DNA from: Dorea sp. D27
GTDB taxonomy: Bacteria; Bacillota; Clostridia; Lachnospirales; Lachnospiraceae
Reading direction: 5' to 3'
Length of the DNA stretch: 64,000 nt
NCBI RefSeq assembly: GCF_001185345.1
Contig: NZ_KQ236743.1
Coordinates: forward strand, 840,217 to 904,216
The notes below the pieces were generated by a model. The model searched no databases, was not told the origin of the DNA, and worked only from the letters and a program-made list of their open reading frames with translations. The position numbers were made by a program, and so were the translations under genes. Of the stretch, positions 52,332 to 60,166 are shown piece by piece (position 1 is the first letter of the stretch; each line of letters begins with the position of its first letter).

Positions 52332-53030
52332 TCAGCTGAATGTCTGGCTTGCGTATATAATGAGATATCCAAGACCGTTTCTTGCGGCCAGGAACTCTCC
52401 GATAATCACCCCTACAAGGCATAGCCCTATATTGACTTTCATCGTACTGATGATGGACGGTATCGAGCTTGGTATGACTACCTTGGTAAGCGCGTGATAC
52501 TTGGAACCGTGCAGCGTATAGATGAGCTTTATCTTTTCAGGGTCTACAGTCGTAAAGCTCGTGTACAGGTTCAGTATGCTGCCGAAGACCGCAACTGACA
52601 TTCCGGCTACGATTATCGTGGTAGTGTTGGCTCCCAGCCATACGATCAGGAGAGGAGCCAGCGCTGACTTTGGCAGGCTGTTCAGGACGACCAGGTAAGG
52701 GTCCAGTATCTCTGACAGCTTCGGGCTGAACCAAAGTGCAACTGCCATCAGAATACTGATGGCAATTACGAGGATGAAACTTAGGATGGTTTCATACAGG
52801 GTGACTCCTATGTGAAGAAATATACTTTTATCCATAAGCATTCCCCAGAAGCAGAGGGCTATCTTGGAAGGGCTGCTGAAGATAAAAGAATCGATGATGC
52901 CTACATTTGCTGTAAATTCCCATATAAAAAGGAAACTAAGTAGTATGAGGACACGGGATACGCTGACGATTCGTCTATGCCGCTTCTGTTGGGAAAGGAA
53001 GTGCCGCTGACCGGCGGACAATTCACTCAT
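52332..53030 (-). CDS. ABC transporter permease (NitT/TauT/ThiX type), truncated C-terminus
   Basis: A 232-residue permease with an N-terminal helix and further helices to residue 230. The coupling loop is LIYTLHGSKYHALTKVVIPSSIPS (split here as HGSKYHALTKVVIP, about residues 165-178). It ends abruptly at YASQTFS, whereas relatives continue about 35 residues with one more helix and a basic tail. A homologous tail survives as a remnant at 37737-37859. The substrate-binding protein expected in this operon is not seen. The transporter may be inactive. Relatives import sulfonates, nitrate or pyrimidine precursors of thiamine. Confidence 0.8.
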   Translation of the reverse strand: MSELSAGQRHFLSQQKRHRRIVSVSRVLILLSFLFIWEFTANVGIIDSFIFSSPSKIALCFWGMLMDKSIFLHIGVTLYETILSFILVIAISILMAVALWFSPKLSEILDPYLVVLNSLPKSALAPLLIVWLGANTTTIIVAGMSVAVFGSILNLYTSFTTVDPEKIKLIYTLHGSKYHALTKVVIPSSIPSIISTMKVNIGLCLVGVIIGEFLAARNGLGYLIIYASQTFS

Positions 53031-53790
53031 TCGTGTTCAACTCCTTCCATATTAAGTTAAAATATGTCTTAAATTCAGGGGCATTTCTCCGGTTCAGCGG
53101 AGTGTCCTTTTCTAAATCAAATTTCAGAGGCAGCGTCTGCAAGATCGTTGCAGGGCGGTCCGTCAGGATGATTACCCTGTCCGCCAGCGAGATGGCCTCT
53201 GAAAGGTCGTGAGTTACGAGTATTGCCGTCTTTTTCTCTCTTCGGATAATCTGTCCGATGTCATCCCCGACATTTAAACGAGTCTGGTAATCAAGAGCTG
53301 AAAACGGTTCATCCAGAAGCAGGATATCAGGCTCCAGGATGAGCGTACGTACAAGAGCAGCCCTCTGGCGCATGCCGCCGGATAATTCAGATGGCTTGGC
53401 GTTCTCAAACTGCTTTAACCCGTAAGTGTCCAGCAGTTCATGGGCTTTCTCTTTGCTTCTTGCCGACAGCATATGCTGGACTTCCAGCCCGAGTATCACG
53501 TTGTTGTATATCGTTCGCCATTCAAAGAGCTGGTCATGCTGAAGCATATAGCCAATATTGGTGGTACTTTCTCTTAAGTATTTACCGTTGATTTTAATCA
53601 GCCCCTTTTCCGGCTCTATCAATCCTGATATAATGGATAACAAGGTGGATTTGCCGCAGCCGGATGGTCCGACAATCGCCACGAACTCCCCCTTATTCAT
53701 GGAAAATGAAATGTCGATGAGGGCAGGGGTTTCACCTTCCATGTTGTGATAGGCGTAGTGGATATGCCGAAGCTCTAATATTTGATCCAT
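53023..53790 (-). CDS. ABC transporter ATP-binding protein (NitT/TauT/SsuB type)
   Basis: A 255-residue ATPase with Walker A GPSGCGKST (about residues 38-46), signature LSGGMRQRAAL near 139 and Walker B ILLLDEPFSALD near 159. It overlaps the permease gene by eight bases. The sequence itself looks intact although its partner permease is cut short. The sulfonate, nitrate or HMP family cannot be told apart here. Confidence 0.88.
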   Translation of the reverse strand: MDQILELRHIHYAYHNMEGETPALIDISFSMNKGEFVAIVGPSGCGKSTLLSIISGLIEPEKGLIKINGKYLRESTTNIGYMLQHDQLFEWRTIYNNVILGLEVQHMLSARSKEKAHELLDTYGLKQFENAKPSELSGGMRQRAALVRTLILEPDILLLDEPFSALDYQTRLNVGDDIGQIIRREKKTAILVTHDLSEAISLADRVIILTDRPATILQTLPLKFDLEKDTPLNRRNAPEFKTYFNLIWKELNTNE

Positions 53791-53939
53791 GGAAACCTCC
53801 TAAGCCTGGATGATATATAGTTAGTTTATGTGAAAATGAGAAAAGGGTGCCTACGTAATAAGTCTGAAACAAGTCTCCCATATGATGGGATTGTAGAGAA
53901 AGAACAAACCATCACAAATGGAAGAAAGGGGCAGATGAT

Positions 53940-54551
53940 ATGAAACAGTTTTGGAAAAAGTACAGGATAGCATTGACAGCAGCCGGTCTGGTCGTATGTC
54001 TGACGGCATGTATGGGGGCAGGAATCGCATATTCCAGAACCAGGGCTTTAAGGGACGTGGCGAAGGCAGCGGAAAAGGAGACGGAAATAGGCTCAGAGGG
54101 GCAGGATGTCCCTAAGATAAATGTACCGTGGGAGGACGACACATTATACAAAGATGTATTGAATGACAGTTATGAGGCCATAGGCCAGGAAGTGTGCCGG
54201 AAATTCGGAGCGGACTATGAGACCGTAACAATGAAGGATGTGACGGCACAAATGCGTAATTACGAAGAAGTTCTCATGCTCTTGAAAGATATGGGCGCCA
54301 ATCCGCTGCTGGAAGAGCATGAGGATAAGAAGGCGATAGAGGATGACGGGGGCTATTCGGACGCGACAATGTCTCTGGAAATCTATCTTGACGAGGTCTA
54401 CGCTTTCGGCGGGGGAAGAGACGTGATTGAAGAGATCTGCGGCAAATACGATATCGACCCGGATAAGGCGGTCATATCGGATCTGACCGCGGAACAGCTG
54501 GAAGAAATAGGTGCGCTGGCCTATGAGACCTCCGACCATCCGAAAGACTGA
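53940..54551 (+). CDS. Putative lipoprotein of unknown function
   Basis: A 203-residue protein with a signal peptide and lipobox-like LTAC at about residues 21-24. The rest is acidic and mostly helical, without a recognised domain. The ATG has GGGGCAGATG upstream. It is followed at 21 bases by a response regulator and a sensor kinase, so it may be a signal-sensing partner or target of that system. No close family is recognised. Confidence 0.65.
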   Translation: MKQFWKKYRIALTAAGLVVCLTACMGAGIAYSRTRALRDVAKAAEKETEIGSEGQDVPKINVPWEDDTLYKDVLNDSYEAIGQEVCRKFGADYETVTMKDVTAQMRNYEEVLMLLKDMGANPLLEEHEDKKAIEDDGGYSDATMSLEIYLDEVYAFGGGRDVIEEICGKYDIDPDKAVISDLTAEQLEEIGALAYETSDHPKD

Positions 54552-54572
54552 GGCGCAAAGGAAGACAGAGAG

Positions 54573-55220
54573 ATGGCAGAGATATTGATCGTAGAAGATG
54601 ATAAAAGCATCAATGAACTTATACAGAGGACATTGAGAATGATGGGGCACACAGGGCTTCCGGCATATACTGGCCGTGAGGCCCTTGAAGTCGTGGAGAA
54701 GAAGCGGCCGGCGCTCATACTGCTGGACATCAGCCTGCCGGACATGAACGGTTTTGAGGTGATGAAAGAGACAGAGGACATCCCTGTCATCTGTGTCACG
54801 GCACGGGACGAGATTCCAGACAGGGTAAAGGGGCTGATGGCGGGGGCGGAAGATTATATCGTAAAGCCCTTCGCTCTGGAAGAACTGTCTGCCCGTATAC
54901 AGGTCGTTCTCCGCAGAGAGCAGCGGGAACAGACGCTTTATACGCTGGGAGGAACAGAGGTCGATATCCGGCGGTCGTCCGTCAAGAGGGACGGGGAGCC
55001 GGTAGAGCTGACGCACAGGGAATACACGCTGCTGAAGGTGCTGCTTGAAAACCGTAATATCGCCCTCTCCAGAAGCCAGATATTGGATCTGGCATGGGGA
55101 CTGGATTATTATGGAGATGACCGCACCGTAGACGTGCATATACGCCGTCTCCGTCAAAAGCTCGGGTTGGAAGAACAGATTAAGACCATATTCAAATATG
55201 GGTATAGATTGGAGATGTAA
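54573..55220 (+). CDS. OmpR-family response regulator
   Basis: A 215-residue two-component regulator. The receiver domain has the acidic pocket EDD (residues 8-10), phospho-acceptor Asp52 (LLDISLPDM) and Lys near 100 (IVKPF). A winged-helix DNA-binding domain covers about 120-215 (RRLRQKLG near 190). It is paired with the histidine kinase whose start codon follows by two bases. Targets are not evident beyond the operon itself. Confidence 0.94.
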   Translation: MAEILIVEDDKSINELIQRTLRMMGHTGLPAYTGREALEVVEKKRPALILLDISLPDMNGFEVMKETEDIPVICVTARDEIPDRVKGLMAGAEDYIVKPFALEELSARIQVVLRREQREQTLYTLGGTEVDIRRSSVKRDGEPVELTHREYTLLKVLLENRNIALSRSQILDLAWGLDYYGDDRTVDVHIRRLRQKLGLEEQIKTIFKYGYRLEM

Positions 55221-55222
55221 AG

Positions 55223-56347
55223 ATGCAGCTCTGGAAGAAAAATTTTCTTGTGACGTTTTCGTTCTTTGTCATCGTAGTATACATATGCCTTTTTACGATG
55301 GTTTCCGTCTCTTTCAGAAATGACCTGGGCTATCTGGTGAAACGGGCGTCTGACAGCGAGCAGGGGATTGCATATGCATTACAGTCGATACAGGAGCTGG
55401 ACGGGGGTCATATAAGGACGGATATCAGTTATATGGCCAATAGGTATGAAAAAGCGGGCATATTATTGGATGTGCGTTACGGAGATATCACGCTTACAGA
55501 TAAGATTGCTATGGACGATATGCCGGAGGGACGGTTTGGCTTCCTGACGTATGGCGGCAGAAAGCATTTATATATCAATGACGATGCCACGAGTGGCAGC
55601 CGGCGGTTGAAGATTACTTATATGGAGAACATACAGCCGTTTTATGAGCTCCAGAACAGGAAATTCTACGGTGCGGCCGCAGCGGGCATACTTATATGTG
55701 CCGTTATCGGAGTGATGCTCTATGCAACGATGAAGCGGATATTCCGGCCGGTGAATCAGATTGCCCATGAGCTGAGAACGCCTTTGACAGGCATACAGGG
55801 GTATGCACAGTATATCATGATGGGCAATATTACGGAGGAGGACCGGTTCTTTGCGGCAAAACAGATTGTCGGCAGTGCACGCAGCATGAAAGATGTGGTC
55901 GATAATCTGCTGATCATGGGCAATGTCAAGGAAGGAGCGCTTTCCTTTGTCCCTATAGATATCCGTGATATGCTGGAGGATTTAAAGCGGACATATCCGG
56001 GTATTGAATTAGAGGCAGACATTCAGAGCATAAACGGTGAGCCGACGCTGGTACGCTGCCTGCTGGAGAATATGATTTCCAATGCCGTGCATGCCGGCGG
56101 GGACGTGAAGGTCACGGCTGACGCGGAAGGGCTCTGCGTCTGGAATGGAGTTTCGATCCGGCCAAGAGAAGAGGCTGTATTAGGACCGCATGGCTATGGC
56201 CTTGCCATCTGTCAGGATATCGCCAGAATCCACAGATGGAAACTGAAGTATGATACATCAGAGAAGGAGGGGACAGCAGCAAAGCTCATATGGGGGAGTG
56301 CAAAAACGAGGCTTGCGCCTTCTGCTGAAATGCCATATACTAAATAA
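55223..56347 (+). CDS. Sensor histidine kinase lacking a HAMP domain
   Basis: A 374-residue membrane kinase. TM1 is at about residues 10-30, an extracytoplasmic sensor at 31-147 and TM2 at about 149-170. The phospho-acceptor His182 (AHELRTPLTG) comes only 12 residues after TM2, so the HAMP linker seen in most relatives is absent. The ATP-binding part has an N box (LLENMISNAVHA near 278) and G box (GPHGYGLAIC near 325). It is expected to phosphorylate the adjacent response regulator. The signal is unknown. Confidence 0.88.
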   Translation: MQLWKKNFLVTFSFFVIVVYICLFTMVSVSFRNDLGYLVKRASDSEQGIAYALQSIQELDGGHIRTDISYMANRYEKAGILLDVRYGDITLTDKIAMDDMPEGRFGFLTYGGRKHLYINDDATSGSRRLKITYMENIQPFYELQNRKFYGAAAAGILICAVIGVMLYATMKRIFRPVNQIAHELRTPLTGIQGYAQYIMMGNITEEDRFFAAKQIVGSARSMKDVVDNLLIMGNVKEGALSFVPIDIRDMLEDLKRTYPGIELEADIQSINGEPTLVRCLLENMISNAVHAGGDVKVTADAEGLCVWNGVSIRPREEAVLGPHGYGLAICQDIARIHRWKLKYDTSEKEGTAAKLIWGSAKTRLAPSAEMPYTK

Positions 56348-56407
56348 ATACAGTAATCCCGGTGCATACTGCCGGGCAAAGACAATTACGCAAGGGGAAA
56401 CAGACGG

Positions 56408-57016
56408 ATGAATTACCAGAAAGAACTCGACAAACTGATCGAAAGGCTGAAAGGCGATAAGAAAGTACCGCGGCTTTTGCTGCACAGCTGCTGTGCACCG
56501 TGCAGCAGCTATGTGCTGGAATATCTGAGCGACTGCTTCGACATCACCGTATTCTATTACAATCCCAACATATATCCCGAAAGCGAGTACACGAAGCGGA
56601 TTCTGGAACAGCAGACGCTGATTGGCGAGATGGATACGAGATACCCTGTTTCATTCATCGCCGGCCACTATGACAGAGAAAGGTTCTATGAGATGGCTGC
56701 CGGGATGGAACATCTGAAAGAAGGCGGGGAACGCTGCCTGAAGTGTTATGAGCTGAGGCTCAGGGAAGCAGCGGAGCTTGCTGTAAAGGGAGGGTTCGAG
56801 TATTTTACTACGACGCTCAGCATAAGCCCGCTGAAAAACGCGGACAGGCTGAACGATATCGGTGTGAAGCTTGAAAAGGAATTTGGTGTCACGTATCTGC
56901 AGTCGGATTTTAAGAAAAAGAACGGCTATAAACGTTCCATAGAGCTCTCAAAGGAGTTCGGGCTGTACAGGCAGGATTACTGCGGATGTGAATTTTCATA
57001 TAAAAATGCAAAATAA
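56408..57016 (+). CDS. queH: Epoxyqueuosine reductase QueH
   Basis: A 202-residue protein of the QueH (DUF208) family, which makes queuosine from epoxyqueuosine in tRNA. Cys motifs are SCCAPCSSYVLEYL (about residues 27-40), CLKCYELRL near 112 and YCGCEFSYKN at the end, together providing Fe-S ligands. YYNPNIYPESEY near 50 is also typical. Firmicutes often use QueH instead of QueG. The argH promoter overlaps the sequence just past its stop. Confidence 0.93.
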   Translation: MNYQKELDKLIERLKGDKKVPRLLLHSCCAPCSSYVLEYLSDCFDITVFYYNPNIYPESEYTKRILEQQTLIGEMDTRYPVSFIAGHYDRERFYEMAAGMEHLKEGGERCLKCYELRLREAAELAVKGGFEYFTTTLSISPLKNADRLNDIGVKLEKEFGVTYLQSDFKKKNGYKRSIELSKEFGLYRQDYCGCEFSYKNAK

Positions 57017-57027
57017 TATGTTTTCGT

Positions 57028-57055
57028 TTGATTTTATACAGAAATATGATAAAAT
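57028..57055 (+). promoter_or_regulatory. Promoter of argH
   Basis: TTGATT (57028-57033), 16 bases and TAAAAT (57050-57055), with TGA before the -10, 37 bases ahead of the argH start. Confidence 0.6.
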
Positions 57056-57092
57056 CTTTTACAATGATTCTACACGAAAGGAAGAAGACCAT

Positions 57093-58475
57093 ATGGCACA
57101 GTTATGGGGCGGTCGCTTCACGAAGGAGACAGACCAGCTTGTATACAGTTTTAACGCATCGATTTCATTTGATAAAAGATTCTACGCCCAGGATATAAAA
57201 GGAAGTATCGCGCATGTGATGATGCTTGCAAGGCAGGGTATCCTTACTGATTTCGAGAAAGACCAGATTATCCAGGGACTGGAAGGCATTTTGGACGACG
57301 TGGAGAGCGGACGTCTCGAGATATCCGATAAGTATGAAGATATCCACAGCTTTGTGGAGGCGACGCTCATCGACCGGATAGGTGAACCGGGGAAGAAGCT
57401 CCATACAGGGCGGAGCAGGAACGACCAGGTGGCGCTGGATATGAAGCTTTACACGAGAGATGAGGTTCATCTGGTGGATAACCAGGTAGAGGAGCTGCTG
57501 CAGGCCATACTTTCAATTATGGAAGACAATATCGATACATATATGCCTGGCTTTACACATCTCCAGAAGGCTCAGCCGATTACGCTTGCCCATCATATGG
57601 GAGCATATTTTGAGATGTTTCGAAGAGACCACGAGAGGCTTCGGGATATTTATAAAAGGATGAATACGTGTCCTCTCGGCTCCGGCGCGCTTGCTGGTAC
57701 GACTTATCCGCTCGACAGAGAGTATACGGCAAGGCTGCTCGGGTTTGACGGAGGTCCGACGCTCAACAGCATGGACGGCGTGTCTGACCGGGACTACCTG
57801 ATAGAACTACTGTCGGCGCTCTCGACGATTATGATGCATCTGAGCCGTTTTTCCGAAGAAGTGATTATCTGGAATTCCAATGAGTATCAGTTCGTAGAGA
57901 TTGATGATGCGTACAGTACCGGGAGCAGCATCATGCCGCAGAAGAAGAATCCGGACATCGCGGAACTTGTCCGCGGCAAGACGGGAAGGGTATATGGGGC
58001 GCTGAATGCCATGCTTGCCACGATGAAGGGAATTCCTCTCGCATATAATAAAGATATGCAGGAGGATAAAGAATGGGTATTTGACGCCATCGATACGACA
58101 AAGGGATGTCTTGTACTGTTTGCCGGCATGATAAGGACAATGGAATTTAAGAATGAACGGATGGAGAAGAGTGCGAAGAATGGTTTTACGAACGCGACAG
58201 ATGCCGCGGACTATCTCGTAAACCACGGGGTGCCATTCCGGGATGCCCACGGAATCGTAGGACAGCTCGTCCTGACGTGCATAGAGCAGGGAATCTCACT
58301 TGATGAACTTCCGCTCGACAAATACAAGGAGATATCAAACGTATTTGAAGAAGATATCTATGAGGCAATCAGCCTCGAGACATGTGTGAACAAGCGGATT
58401 ACGACAGGGGCTCCAGGCAGGAGTGCCATGGAAGAGACGATTGCCCTTTACAGAAAATATATGGAAGAATATTAG
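57093..58475 (+). CDS. argH: Argininosuccinate lyase
   Basis: A 460-residue fumarase-superfamily enzyme that splits argininosuccinate into arginine and fumarate, the last arginine biosynthesis step. It begins MAQLWGGRF, has HTGRSRNDQVALD near 108 and the superfamily signature GSSIMPQKKNPD near residue 278. The ATG at 57093 with GAAAGGAAG upstream is chosen; longer readings into the queH tail are artefacts. No other arg genes are nearby. An asd gene follows. Confidence 0.95.
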   Translation: MAQLWGGRFTKETDQLVYSFNASISFDKRFYAQDIKGSIAHVMMLARQGILTDFEKDQIIQGLEGILDDVESGRLEISDKYEDIHSFVEATLIDRIGEPGKKLHTGRSRNDQVALDMKLYTRDEVHLVDNQVEELLQAILSIMEDNIDTYMPGFTHLQKAQPITLAHHMGAYFEMFRRDHERLRDIYKRMNTCPLGSGALAGTTYPLDREYTARLLGFDGGPTLNSMDGVSDRDYLIELLSALSTIMMHLSRFSEEVIIWNSNEYQFVEIDDAYSTGSSIMPQKKNPDIAELVRGKTGRVYGALNAMLATMKGIPLAYNKDMQEDKEWVFDAIDTTKGCLVLFAGMIRTMEFKNERMEKSAKNGFTNATDAADYLVNHGVPFRDAHGIVGQLVLTCIEQGISLDELPLDKYKEISNVFEEDIYEAISLETCVNKRITTGAPGRSAMEETIALYRKYMEEY

Positions 58476-58543
58476 AATAGAAGCAGATATAGGGGCAGGC
58501 CCTGTCGGCAGGGATATCCCCTGCTGCGCATCGGAAGGAGACG

Positions 58544-59635
58544 ATGATGATGGAAAAGAAACTGAGAGTCGGTATTTTAGGAGCAACGGGTATGGTCGGG
58601 CAGCGCTTCGTCGCTTTGCTTGAGAACCACCCATGGTTTGAAGTGGTGACAGTCGCTGCAAGCCCGCGATCGGCAGGTAAGACCTACGAGGCTGCCGTGG
58701 GCAGCCGCTGGAAGATGGCGACACCGATGCCGGATGCGGTCAGGGGACTGGTCGTCGCCAATGTAAATGAGGTGGATAAGGTGGCAGAATCGGTTGATTT
58801 CGTGTTCAGCGCAGTTGACATGACGAAGGCGGAGATCAAAGCCATCGAGGAAGCGTATGCCAGGACAGAGACACCTGTCGTATCCAATAACAGCGCTCAC
58901 CGCTGGACACCGGATGTCCCGATGGTAGTTCCGGAGATTAACACGGAACATTTTGAAGTTATCGAGGCACAGAAGCAGCGGCTTGGCACTTCCCGGGGAT
59001 TCATCGCGGTAAAGCCGAACTGTTCTATACAGAGCTATACGCCGTGCCTTGCAGCATGGAAAGAGTTTGGACCGAAAGAGGTCGTCGTGACGACGTACCA
59101 GGCTATTTCAGGTGCGGGAAAGACGTTCAAGGACTGGCCTGAGATGGTGGAAAATATTATCCCGTACATTGGCGGAGAAGAGGAAAAGAGCGAGCAGGAA
59201 CCGCTCCGTGTGCTCGGAAAGGTAGAAAACGGCGAGATAGTGAAAGCCCAACTGCCTAAGATATCCTGCCAGTGCGTGCGTGTGCCGGTGCTTAACGGGC
59301 ATACGGCAGCCGTGTTCATCAATTTTGAAAAGAAGCCGACCAAGGAGCAGCTCATCGAGCGTCTGGCGGGCTTCAAAGGATTTCCGCAGGAGGCCGGACT
59401 TCCGAGCGCCCCGAAGCAGTTCGTGCAGTATCTGGCCGATGACGACCGTCCGCAGGTTACGCTCGACGTGGACTATGAACATGGGATGGGCGTAACCATC
59501 GGGCGGCTGAGAGAAGACGCCATCTATGACTTTAAGTTCATAGGCCTTTCCCATAATACGGTGAGAGGTGCGGCAGGCGGAGCGGTACTCTGTGCCGAGA
59601 CGCTGACAGCGAAAGGATTTATCGGGCACAAGTAA
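58544..59635 (+). CDS. asd: Aspartate-semialdehyde dehydrogenase (archaeal/fungal-type)
   Basis: A 363-residue NADPH-dependent enzyme making aspartate semialdehyde for lysine, threonine and methionine. The NADP motif GILGATGMVGQRF is at about residues 9-21, the active Cys in KPNCSIQSY near 158, and the conserved SGAGKTF near 187. The sequence type is the archaeal/fungal branch, which also occurs in some clostridia. Three ATGs in a row start it at 58544 after GAAGGAGA. Confidence 0.93.
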   Translation: MMMEKKLRVGILGATGMVGQRFVALLENHPWFEVVTVAASPRSAGKTYEAAVGSRWKMATPMPDAVRGLVVANVNEVDKVAESVDFVFSAVDMTKAEIKAIEEAYARTETPVVSNNSAHRWTPDVPMVVPEINTEHFEVIEAQKQRLGTSRGFIAVKPNCSIQSYTPCLAAWKEFGPKEVVVTTYQAISGAGKTFKDWPEMVENIIPYIGGEEEKSEQEPLRVLGKVENGEIVKAQLPKISCQCVRVPVLNGHTAAVFINFEKKPTKEQLIERLAGFKGFPQEAGLPSAPKQFVQYLADDDRPQVTLDVDYEHGMGVTIGRLREDAIYDFKFIGLSHNTVRGAAGGAVLCAETLTAKGFIGHK

Positions 59636-59658
59636 ATGTGGGGTTCGTAAACTAGGAC

Positions 59659-59744
59659 GCCGCTGTGGAGGTATGGAACAGATGCTCCGATGCGTCCGGG
59701 AACTGCGACTATCACACAGATCTGTCCCATACCTTCACATCGGC
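59659..59744. other. Long hairpin in the asd-ppk1 intergenic region
   Basis: GCCG plus a 19-base arm (GTGGAGGTATGG then ACAGAT) pair with a near-perfect partner (ATCTGTCCCATACC then TTCAC and CGGC), about 23 pairs with few mismatches and a roughly 36-base loop. No convincing gene lies here. With the inverted repeat at 59877 it makes the 59636-60000 interval look like a structured RNA or a palindromic element. It has no long T tail. Confidence 0.6.
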
Positions 59745-59876
59745 AATCTACTTCACTGGCACGGGTGGGGGCGGCTGTGTGGTGCTACCGGCTAATGGAA
59801 GCTCTTTGGCTGTGTCAGCATAGTGATAAGGGGCTAAGCAGGTTGATAACCTTAGTTGAAAGTGATAGTCATGAAG

Positions 59877-59940
59877 AAGAGCCGGAATCAGGTACGGGGA
59901 TGTAATACGAGATGACATCCTCTGCCTGGTTCCGGCTCTT
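59877..59940. other. Inverted repeat in the asd-ppk1 intergenic region
   Basis: AAGAGCCGGAATCAGG (59877-59892) pairs with CCTGGTTCCGGCTCTT (59925-59940); within the loop GGATGT pairs with ACATCC. The following bases are not T-rich, so this is not a standard terminator. Between the two hairpins nothing else is recognised. Confidence 0.6.
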
Positions 59941-60166
59941 CCTGCAACAACGGCGTGCATTACGCAGCCTAATTCACGAAACTTCCAGCTGCTTCAAATG
60001 AGGCTTTATTTTGCATACGATAAGTGATAAAATGTAAAGAGATTTTACATGCATTTCACACATACGTGATAGAGGCAGGGACTCTGATCTGGTATTCTGA
60101 AAATAATGCCCGGGTGCATATACTGATTACATTTCAGGAATACGAAAGAAGGATGAGGTTAAAAGT

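Noticed and set aside
59690-59905. A 71-codon open frame in the asd-ppk1 gap
   Set aside because: It runs through one of the hairpins, has no ribosome site and resembles no protein; also overlapped by frames on the other strand.
59636-60000. Retron, group II intron or T-box/lysine riboswitch
   Set aside because: No reverse transcriptase, no domain V-like hairpin, and no T-box or lysine-aptamer consensus could be found.
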